NCBI GenBank assembly: GCA_015489295.1
Contig: WGAB01000182.1
Location: 1 to 5,080, forward strand
Origin: Caldifarciminota bacterium
Lineage (GTDB): Bacteria; WOR-3; Hydrothermia; WGAB01
Reading direction: 5' to 3'
DNA: 5,080 nt
This document shows, in pieces, positions 1-5,080 of the stretch. The translations under genes and the position numbers were made by a program. Numbering within the stretch: position 1 is the first letter of the stretch; the number at the start of each line of letters is the position of its first letter. Under the pieces are notes generated by a model that saw nothing but the letters and a program-made list of their open reading frames with translations, was not told the DNA's origin and ran no database searches.

Positions 1-50
1 CTCCGGAGCCGGTGGATCGCCCGAAACTGGTGCTGGAACGGCTGGCTTGA
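1..50 (+). CDS. C-terminal tail of a possible convergent plus-strand gene (partial)
   Basis: One plus frame, codons from position 3, reads PEPVDRPKLVLERLA and stops at TGA 48-50. Mostly G/C third positions and an ordinary amino acid mix make it the most protein-like of the three plus frames here; frame 1 is rich in Trp and Cys. The minus strand of bases 1-107 has no ATG, GTG or TTG, so a minus-strand gene start within these bases is unlikely, which fits a convergent layout with about 57 bases between the two stop codons. Fifteen residues are too few to assign a family, and the call rests only on reading-frame appearance. Confidence 0.4.
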   Translation, partial: PEPVDRPKLVLERLA

Positions 51-78
51 CCAGAGGCCGCCCGGCCGAACAGAGGTG

Positions 79-101
79 TTTTTCGGGGACCCCTCGGAAA
101 A
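79..101. other. Hairpin-forming sequence in the convergent intergenic gap
   Basis: Bases 79-88 can pair with 92-101 around a three-base loop (ACC), giving a 10-bp stem with two G-T wobbles when read on the plus strand. It lies between two converging stop codons, where a terminator is expected. However, the T-run is on the 5' side and the A-run on the 3' side in both orientations, opposite to a normal bidirectional intrinsic terminator. On the minus strand the two wobbles become C-A mismatches. A role in RNA 3'-end formation is possible but not shown. Confidence 0.3.
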
Positions 102-107
102 TTCAGG

Positions 108-1079
108 CTATTGGGCGGTGGCAGCCTTGACCCGTGGCGCGGTGACCGGCGCGGGCATGCCCCGCTGTACCACCTGAAGCAGATCGGGATCCGGCGGAAA
201 CTCGTCCACAAACAGCGAGGTTTCCTGGTACTCGTAGCGCACCAGGGTGCGGGTTTCGGGGTCAAAGAACAGCCGGATCCGGCCCACATCCGAGAGGCCG
301 CTGTAAGTGCGCACCACGATGGTGTGGTTCACAGGGTCTTCGTAGGCCTCGCGCATCCCGCGGCCGTCAAAGCTCCCGATGATGAGGTCGATGCCAGGCA
401 CCACCCGGGCCAGCATGGTATCCCGGGAAACCCCCAGGTTGGTAAGGGCCACGATGAAGTCGGCGCCCTGTTTCCGCAGTTCGGCCACCATTGCGCGCGC
501 CGTGGCCACGTCCCGGGCCACGTAGAAGGGCCGTAGGTGGTGGTTCAGCAGGAAAATCGGAGCCTCTTCGGTGATGAGGCCGAACACGCCGATCCGGAGG
601 CCGTGGGCCTCCAGGATCCGGTAAGGCCGCAGGTAGGGTGGGGGAGTGGTGGTATCCTGCCGTTCCCGGAGGTTGGCCGAGAGCAGGGGAAACCGGGCCA
701 CCCGGGCCATCTCCTTGAGGCCAGCGGCACCCCGGTAGAGGTCGCGGATGCCGACATTTTTCAGGTCGTAGCCCAGCAGGTTCAGGATGCCTGCGGTCAG
801 GCGCGGGTTGGATCCCTCGCCCATCAGGTTGCCCCCCAGGCTTCCGCCGGCATCCAGCAGGAAGAAGGCGGCGCCGTCTTGCTTGGCCTCGGCCCGGGCC
901 TGGTCCAGGTAGGTTTTCAGGGAAGCAGCGCCTCCGATAAGGGGCGGAAAATCGGGGTTGATCCAGCGAGCCTCACGCACCTGGAACAGCCCGGCGATTT
1001 CGCCGGTAAACACCAGGTCTACCTGCACCAGGTTCGGTGCACCGGTGGCCAGCAGAAAGCCAAGGATCCAGGCGCTCAT
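108..1079 (-). CDS. Metallophosphatase-fold (5'-nucleotidase/UshA-like) protein lacking the metal ligands; probable pseudoenzyme
   Basis: The 323-residue protein resembles the N-terminal calcineurin-like domain of 5'-nucleotidases: a first strand ending TGEIAG (25-30), LLDAGG (74-79), LLGYDLKNVGIRD (101-113), RIGVFGLIT (162-170), ALTNLG (211-216) and GIDLIIGSFDGR (229-240). Family members have TNDxHG, DAGD, GNHE, (S/T)HLG and GGHSH at these places. Here the ligands become E27/A29, G79, I111/R112, N214 and F237/G239, so two-metal catalysis is not expected. The C-terminal 5'-nucleotidase substrate domain is absent. A short hydrophobic N-terminus (WILGFLLATGA, 4-14) could be a weak signal peptide, but it has no positive n-region. 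The ATG overlaps the upstream stop as ATGA, and no other ATG, GTG or TTG lies close upstream, so translation is probably coupled to the PLD gene. The frame is intact. The fold is fairly sure; the function is unknown. Confidence 0.75.
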   Translation of the reverse strand: MSAWILGFLLATGAPNLVQVDLVFTGEIAGLFQVREARWINPDFPPLIGGAASLKTYLDQARAEAKQDGAAFFLLDAGGSLGGNLMGEGSNPRLTAGILNLLGYDLKNVGIRDLYRGAAGLKEMARVARFPLLSANLRERQDTTTPPPYLRPYRILEAHGLRIGVFGLITEEAPIFLLNHHLRPFYVARDVATARAMVAELRKQGADFIVALTNLGVSRDTMLARVVPGIDLIIGSFDGRGMREAYEDPVNHTIVVRTYSGLSDVGRIRLFFDPETRTLVRYEYQETSLFVDEFPPDPDLLQVVQRGMPAPVTAPRVKAATAQ

Positions 1080-1741
1080 CGGGGCAGCAGGTAGGCCGGC
1101 ACCTCCGGGGTGGAGAGCCGGAGCGTGGTTTGGAAGTGTTCCTCGTACGCCCGGGCCACTTCCTTGGACACCACCTTCACCGAGGCCTCGTTGTTGCGTT
1201 CCAGGGCGTAGTAACTCCAGTTGTGGGAACCCACAAACACGAGCGAATCGTCCACGATCACCAGTTTGTCGTGGCTCGTGATGTCCACGGGGTCGTAGTA
1301 CACCTCAATGCCCACCTTCTTCAGGGAATCCCCCACCATCTTGTTCTGCAGGGTGTTGGACCGGTTCCAGGAGGAGCAATCCATGATGACCTTGACCTCT
1401 ACGCCCCGTTGTTTGGCGGCGATCAGGTCGCCGATGATCACCGAGTTGGCGTCGTGGGGGTAGTTGGGGTAATAGCGGAAGGTGAAGATGAAGATGTGGA
1501 TGCTCTTTTGGGCGTTCTGCAGAGCCTCGTGCAATGCGGGCACATACTCCCGGTTGAAGATGGGCTGCACCAGGGCAGGGTAGGCCTTATGGACCTGGAT
1601 GGAATCCAGGTACTCGGCAATAGACCGGCGGGGGCTCTGGCTGGTGGCACCCGAAGACTTGAGGGCCTGGCGGCTGCAGCCCGCCAGGGCCAGGCTCACC
1701 ACCAGAGCCGTCCACAGGGGTTTACGAAGGATGGTGTTCAT
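1076..1741 (-). CDS. Phospholipase D-like (single HKD) lipoprotein, Nuc-type nuclease/phosphodiesterase family
   Basis: This 221-residue protein starts with a lipoprotein signal: R6/K7, a hydrophobic core, then the lipobox LAGC with Cys22 as the lipidated residue. Ser at +2 would favour the outer membrane if the cell is diderm. A low-complexity linker (about 23-40) precedes the PLD domain. The fold is recognisable in [18 protein letters not shown] (69-86) and [14 protein letters not shown] (108-121). The active-site motif is complete: H157-x-K159-x4-D164-x6-G171-S172-x-N174, followed by ERNNEASV (181-188). One HKD motif per chain means the active site would form in a homodimer, as in the Nuc endonuclease; longer phospholipases carry two. 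The substrate (nucleic acid or phospholipid diester) cannot be read from sequence. The ATG overlaps the serS stop as ATGA, and the gene's own stop overlaps the next ATG in the same way, placing it in the middle of a coupled operon. Confidence 0.88.
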   Translation of the reverse strand: MNTILRKPLWTALVVSLALAGCSRQALKSSGATSQSPRRSIAEYLDSIQVHKAYPALVQPIFNREYVPALHEALQNAQKSIHIFIFTFRYYPNYPHDANSVIIGDLIAAKQRGVEVKVIMDCSSWNRSNTLQNKMVGDSLKKVGIEVYYDPVDITSHDKLVIVDDSLVFVGSHNWSYYALERNNEASVKVVSKEVARAYEEHFQTTLRLSTPEVPAYLLPR

Positions 1742-3015
1742 CGGGGTTCAATGACCTCCATTCCGCCCATGTAGGGCCGCAGCACCTCCGGGATCACCAC
1801 CGACCCGTCAGGCTGCTGGTAATTTTCCAGGATGGCGATGAAGACCCTGGGGGTGGCCAGGCCGGAGCCGTTCAGCGTGTGCACATAGTCCACGGTGCCG
1901 TCCTTGCGGCGGAACCGGGTTTTGGTGCGCCGGGCCTGGAAATCTTCGGTGTTGGATACCGACGAGACCTCCAGCCAGCGCTGGAGCCCGGGAGCCCACA
2001 CCTCCAGGTCGTAGGTTTTGGCGGCGGCGAAGCCCATGTCGCCGGTGCACAGGAGCACCACGCGGTACGGCAGGTTCAGCATCTGGAGAATGCGCTCGGC
2101 GTCGCGGCGCATCTTTTCCAGTTCATCGTAGGAATCCTCGGGCCGGGTGTACTTGAAGAGTTCCACCTTGTTGAACTGGTGCAGCCGGATCATGCCCCGC
2201 ACATCCCGGCCATAGGAGCCAGCCTCCCGCCGGAAACAGGCGGTGTAGGCCGTGTAATACAGCGGCAGGTCCCTTTCCTGCAGGATCTGGTTGCGGTGCA
2301 GGTTGGCCAGCGGCACCTCGGCCGTAGGGATCAGGTACAGGTCGTCGCGCTCCACGTAGTACATCTCTTCCTCAAACTTGGGCAGCTGGCCGGAGCCGTA
2401 CATGGTGTCGGGCCGCACCAGCACCGGAGGAAACACCTCCTGGTACCCGTGCTCGCGGGTGTGTACATCCAGGAAGAAGTTGATGAGGGCGCGTTCCAGC
2501 AGGGCGCCGGCCCCCTTGTAGGTCACGAACCGGGCACCGGAGATCTTGCCCGAGATTTCAAAGTCCAGGATGCCGAGCTGGGGCCCCAGGTCCCAGTGGG
2601 CCTTGGGTTCAAAGTCAAAGGTGCGGGGTTCGCCCCAGGTGCTTACCACCTGGTTGCCGCTTTCGTCCAGGCCGAAGGGGACGCTCTCGTGGGGCAGGTT
2701 CGGGATCAGGTCCCATTCCCGCTGAAAGGCGGCATCGGCTTCCCTTTTTTGTTCCTCCAGGGCCTTAATGCGGTCGCCGATCTTGCGGACTTCTTCAATG
2801 ATGGCCGAGGCGTCCTTGCCCTCGCGCTTGTACTGGCCCACGAGCTTGGATTTTTCGTTGCGGAGATTGCGGAGATCGTCCAGTTCCTTTTGCAGGGCGC
2901 GGCGCCGGCGGTCCAGCTCCAGGAGCCGGTCCACGATGCCGGGGTCCATGCCCCGTTTTCTCAAGCCCTCCCGGAGTTCTTCGGTGCGTTCCCGCAGAAC
3001 CTTGAGATCCAGAAT
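1738..3015 (-). CDS. serS: Seryl-tRNA synthetase (class II aaRS), probable AUU start
   Basis: The enzyme charges tRNA-Ser (and tRNA-Sec where present) with serine via seryl-adenylate in the cytoplasm. With the start chosen here it has 425 residues, the normal bacterial length. A helical coiled-coil arm for the tRNA long variable arm spans about 31-107, rich in Arg, Lys and Glu. The catalytic core follows: TAEVP (231-235), motif 2 [12 protein letters not shown] (260-271) with Arg262 and Glu264, [14 protein letters not shown] (350-363), and motif 3 NGSGLATPR (382-390) with Arg390, then [20 protein letters not shown]. Start choice: the family begins MLDLKxLRE, and here the frame reads [24 protein letters not shown]. 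No ATG, GTG or TTG occurs between the in-frame stop at 3046-3048 and the TTG at 2964. That TTG would remove 17 residues of helix 1 and has no well-spaced ribosome site. CTG at 3012 is an alternative. The gene follows nrdJ by about 106 bases and leads the coupled operon. Confidence 0.93.
   Translation of the reverse strand: MLDLKVLRERTEELREGLRKRGMDPGIVDRLLELDRRRRALQKELDDLRNLRNEKSKLVGQYKREGKDASAIIEEVRKIGDRIKALEEQKREADAAFQREWDLIPNLPHESVPFGLDESGNQVVSTWGEPRTFDFEPKAHWDLGPQLGILDFEISGKISGARFVTYKGAGALLERALINFFLDVHTREHGYQEVFPPVLVRPDTMYGSGQLPKFEEEMYYVERDDLYLIPTAEVPLANLHRNQILQERDLPLYYTAYTACFRREAGSYGRDVRGMIRLHQFNKVELFKYTRPEDSYDELEKMRRDAERILQMLNLPYRVVLLCTGDMGFAAAKTYDLEVWAPGLQRWLEVSSVSNTEDFQARRTKTRFRRKDGTVDYVHTLNGSGLATPRVFIAILENYQQPDGSVVIPEVLRPYMGGMEVIEPR
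1754..1759 (-). promoter_or_regulatory. Ribosome binding site for the PLD lipoprotein gene, inside the end of serS
   Basis: GGAGGT on the minus strand lies 12 bases before the ATG at 1741, within the codons for the SerRS C-terminus (MEVIEPR). The spacing is longer than ideal. With the ATGA overlap, ribosomes may either reinitiate from serS or bind here directly. The downstream metallophosphatase-like gene has no comparable site, so it depends more on coupling. Confidence 0.5.
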
Positions 3016-3022
3016 GGCGGCT

Positions 3023-3028
3023 ACCTCC
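3023..3028 (-). promoter_or_regulatory. Shine-Dalgarno site of serS that decides the start
   Basis: GGAGGT on the minus strand is followed by seven bases (AGCCGCC) and then ATT at 3015-3013. This is the optimal distance for initiation at that ATT; the CTG one codon later would be at 10 bases. The site lies about 58 bases from the TTG at 2964, so it cannot serve that codon. Confidence 0.75.
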
Positions 3029-3042
3029 GTTTTTTCGGCCTT

Positions 3043-3071
3043 ATTTTACGCCGTTTCCGGGCAGGGGAGAA
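3043..3071 (-). promoter_or_regulatory. Weak candidate sigma70-type promoter for serS
   Basis: TAAAAT (3048-3043 read on the minus strand) is a fair -10 match in an AT-rich patch of otherwise GC-rich DNA. TTCTCC (3071-3066) lies 17 bases upstream but matches TTGACA at only three positions. Transcription would begin near 3036 and leave a leader of about 20 bases that includes the GGAGGT. serS could instead be transcribed by read-through from nrdJ. Confidence 0.28.
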
Positions 3072-3077
3072 GCCGGT

Positions 3078-3108
3078 CCCCCGGAGGACGCCGGGCAGGC
3101 TCCGGGGG
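3078..3108 (-). terminator. Perfect GC-rich hairpin after nrdJ, possible terminator or RNA stabiliser
   Basis: CCCCCGGAG (3078-3086 on the plus strand) is the exact reverse complement of CTCCGGGGG (3100-3108), giving a 9-bp stem with a 13-base loop. It begins about 13 bases past the nrdJ stop codon. The transcript has no U-tract after the stem (ACCGGCUUCUCC follows), so it is not a canonical intrinsic terminator. It may act as an atypical terminator, a 3'-end block to nucleases, or an attenuating structure in a nrdJ-serS read-through transcript. Confidence 0.4.
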
Positions 3109-3121
3109 CCAGTCGTTGCGC

Positions 3122-5080
3122 TTACTCACACTTGGAAAACCCGCACTCCCGACAGGTAAAGCAACCGTTTTCAAAGATCAGCGGACCGCCGCACTTGGGG
3201 CAGAGGTCAAAGTCCTGCCGGCTGCGGCCGTTGGACTTCTTTTCCTTTTTGCCCTCGCCGTTGCGGGGTACCACCAGCATGAGGCCGCTGCCGTTGGAGC
3301 CGCCGGGGCCGCTGGTGGGCAACAGGGACTCCCGATCGCGGTTCAGAAACTTCAACAGGGCCTTGGCCACGGCATCGGGCAGGCTGAACACCACCGAGCC
3401 GTCGGGCTGGCGCACCGGTGTGCTGGACTTGATGCCGATCAATTGATCTACGATGGCCTCGGGGTCCACGCCCGACCGCAGGGCCAGCGACACGAGCCGC
3501 CCCAGGGCCTCGCTCATGGCCGTAAGCGACGACCCCGGCTTACCCATGTGGATGAACACCTCCAGGGGGCCGTACTCGTCCTCGTTGACCGTGATGTAGG
3601 AGGTGCCCATCTCGGTTTTGTACTTGTAGGTGATGCCGCTGACCTCGTCCTTGCGGGGCCGGGGGATCAGGTGGCCGGGCAACACGAAACTGCGGCCGTT
3701 GCGGGTGGTGACCGCCGTGGCCCCGCCGTCGCCCTCGCGGGCGGCCTGCTGTTGCTGCTGCTTCTTCTTTTCAAAGTCCTCGGAGATCAGGATGCCCTCG
3801 CGGCTGCCCTCCCGGTACACGGTGATGCCCTTGAGCCCGGCCTTCCAGGCCTCCATGTACACGAGGCCCACGGTTTCCTTGGACACATCGTGGGGCAGGT
3901 TCACGGTGCTGCTGATGGCGTGGTCCACATGTCGCTGGATGGCAGCCTGCATCCGCACCCGCATCTTGTAGTCGATCTGGTGGGCGGTCACGAAGTACTC
4001 GGGCAGGTCCTCTTCATCCTTGATCCCGAAGGTTTCCATGTAGGTTTTCACCAGGGGATGGAACACCTTGAACTCGCCCTTGCTCAGGGACTCGCTGCGG
4101 CGGGTGTACGAAAGGCTGAAGATGGGTTCAATGCCGCTGGTGGTGCCGGCCAAAAGGGCGCCGGAGCCCACCGGCGGCACGGTCATCAGGGCCACATTCC
4201 GCAGGCCGTGCTTGACCAGGTAGTCAAAGAGTTCCTCGTTTTCCTCCTGAATCCGCAGCAGGAAGGGCTGGTTGAAGTGCTTGTCGCGGTCAAAGGCCGG
4301 GAAGGTGCCCTTTTCAATGGCCAGGTCGGCGCTGGTTTTGTAAATGATGTGCTTGATGCGCCGGAACATCTGCTCCACGAAGTCAATGGCCTCGGGGGTA
4401 TCGTACTTGAGCCGGAGCATGGCCAGCATGTCGCCGAGCCCGGTGAAGCCCACGCCGATGCGGCGCGACCGCATGCTGGCCTCGGACTGGGCCTTGAGGG
4501 CGTGTTTGTCGCGGTTGACGGTCAATACATTGTCCAGAAACCGGGTGGCGTACCGGGCCGCTCGTTCCAGGTTTTCCCAGTCCACCCGGGCCTGGTCGGT
4601 GAAGGGGTCCAGCACAAAGCGCGACAGGTTGATGTTGCCCAGGCAGCAGGCACCGTAGGGTTCCAGGGGGATCTCGGAGCAGGGGTTGGTGGTCAGGATT
4701 TCCATGCCGTTGTACTGGCTGGTGGAATACTTCTCGGCGGTGCTCCAGAACAGGATGCCGGGTTCGGCGCTGGACCAGGCGTGGGTGATGAGTTCGTCCC
4801 AGATCTTACGGGCCGGGATCTCTTTGCGGATGGGCTTTACCCACTGGTTTTCAAAGTACAGTTCAAACTTGTCGTCGTTTTCCACGGCGCGCATGAACTC
4901 GTCGGTGACCTTTACGCTGATGTTGGCGTACCGCACCCTGCGGCGTTCGGGATCGTCCTTGATGCGGATGAATTCCAGCACATCGGGGTGGTTCACATTG
5001 ATGGTGATCATCAGGGCGCCCCGGCGGCCCTGCTGGCCGATGGTGCCGGTGGTGGTGGAAAAGATGTCCATAAAGGACAC
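3122..5080 (-). CDS. nrdJ: Class II (adenosylcobalamin-dependent) ribonucleotide reductase, C-terminal portion; 5' end outside window
   Basis: The enzyme reduces ribonucleotides to deoxyribonucleotides through a cobalamin-generated thiyl radical, without needing oxygen. The visible 652 residues (numbered from the window edge) hold the later part of the ten-stranded barrel. NPCSE at 132-136 supplies the Asn, the radical Cys134 and the catalytic Glu136. Cys145, 11 residues on, matches the conserved half of the substrate-reducing disulfide pair. GSGALLAGTTSGIEP (305-319) is the phosphate-side loop region. After a Gln-rich linker (about 437-452) comes a TSCPD-type domain with HMGKPGSSLTAMSEALGRL (511-529). 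A Gly/Ser/Lys-rich linker (about 585-625) then leads to the Cys-rich tail (C627, C630, C640, C643, C646, C651), a zinc-ribbon/redox tail typical of NrdJ. The stop is TAA at 3122-3124. The GTG at the window edge is an internal Val codon, not a start; the N-terminal region and first redox Cys lie beyond 5080. Confidence 0.95.
   Translation of the reverse strand: MSFMDIFSTTTGTIGQQGRRGALMITINVNHPDVLEFIRIKDDPERRRVRYANISVKVTDEFMRAVENDDKFELYFENQWVKPIRKEIPARKIWDELITHAWSSAEPGILFWSTAEKYSTSQYNGMEILTTNPCSEIPLEPYGACCLGNINLSRFVLDPFTDQARVDWENLERAARYATRFLDNVLTVNRDKHALKAQSEASMRSRRIGVGFTGLGDMLAMLRLKYDTPEAIDFVEQMFRRIKHIIYKTSADLAIEKGTFPAFDRDKHFNQPFLLRIQEENEELFDYLVKHGLRNVALMTVPPVGSGALLAGTTSGIEPIFSLSYTRRSESLSKGEFKVFHPLVKTYMETFGIKDEEDLPEYFVTAHQIDYKMRVRMQAAIQRHVDHAISSTVNLPHDVSKETVGLVYMEAWKAGLKGITVYREGSREGILISEDFEKKKQQQQQAAREGDGGATAVTTRNGRSFVLPGHLIPRPRKDEVSGITYKYKTEMGTSYITVNEDEYGPLEVFIHMGKPGSSLTAMSEALGRLVSLALRSGVDPEAIVDQLIGIKSSTPVRQPDGSVVFSLPDAVAKALLKFLNRDRESLLPTSGPGGSNGSGLMLVVPRNGEGKKEKKSNGRSRQDFDLCPKCGGPLIFENGCFTCRECGFSKCE

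Noticed and set aside
79..101. Bidirectional intrinsic terminator
   Set aside because: The T-run and A-run are in the reverse order for a terminator on both strands, so it is listed only as a hairpin.
1076..1746. Identical nine-base sequence (CCCCGATGA on the minus strand) at both operon junctions, 1076-1084 and 1738-1746
   Set aside because: Both encode Pro-Arg-stop overlapping the next ATG. Nothing else around the junctions is shared, so chance plus the ATGA constraint explains it.
111..1774. Several plus-strand open frames opposite the metallophosphatase-like and PLD genes
   Set aside because: Their products have no domain-like features, and the opposite strand encodes recognisable families with matching ATGA junctions.
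1738..2964. TTG start for serS at 2964
   Set aside because: It would delete the conserved LDLKxLRE N-terminal segment, and its nearest GGAGG is only two to three bases away; the upstream ATT has an ideal ribosome site.
1879..3159. Long plus-strand open frame of 426 codons opposite serS
   Set aside because: It is antisense to a clear seryl-tRNA synthetase with all motifs. Its His/Gly/Val-rich product has no recognisable domain and arises from the GC-rich codon pattern of serS.
3746..3770. Triplet-repeat tract (CTG/CTT on the plus strand)
   Set aside because: It is short, imperfect and in frame within nrdJ, encoding a Lys/Gln linker; it is not a CRISPR array or independent repeat element.
5066..5080. 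Start of nrdJ at the GTG on the window edge
   Set aside because: The codons here belong to the middle of the class II reductase (SFMDIFSTTTGTI region); the gene continues past the edge.

Overview
The window is a compact, GC-rich bacterial segment. Almost all of its coding capacity lies on the minus strand, with short gaps and four-base gene overlaps. In transcription order (right to left) it holds: (1) the C-terminal part of a vitamin B12-dependent class II ribonucleotide reductase (nrdJ), cut by the right edge of the window; (2) serS, seryl-tRNA synthetase; (3) a small lipoprotein with a single phospholipase D/nuclease HKD motif; (4) a protein with the calcineurin-like metallophosphatase (5'-nucleotidase type) fold. 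A probable C-terminal tail of a convergent plus-strand gene sits in the first 50 bases.

Organism: the lipobox and bacterial-type SerRS indicate a bacterium. The class II (oxygen-indifferent, adenosylcobalamin-using) reductase, high GC and strong use of G/C in third codon positions fit many lineages, including anaerobic or thermophilic ones. I cannot place it more precisely from sequence alone.

Layout: nrdJ ends at 3122. A roughly 106-base gap follows, with a perfect 9-bp GC hairpin, a weak candidate promoter and a strong Shine-Dalgarno site. serS, the PLD lipoprotein gene and the metallophosphatase-like gene are then joined by two ATGA stop/start overlaps, so they are very probably one translationally coupled operon. 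The link between tRNA charging and two envelope or secreted phosphoesterase-like proteins looks positional rather than functional.

Two points deserve attention. The metallophosphatase-like protein keeps the scaffold of its family, but every recognisable metal-ligand position is replaced, which suggests a pseudoenzyme with a new role. serS has no ATG, GTG or TTG at the expected N-terminus; family homology and an ideally spaced GGAGGT both point to an ATT (AUU) start codon at 3015, a rare initiation codon. I saw no mobile elements, CRISPR arrays, tRNA or rRNA genes.
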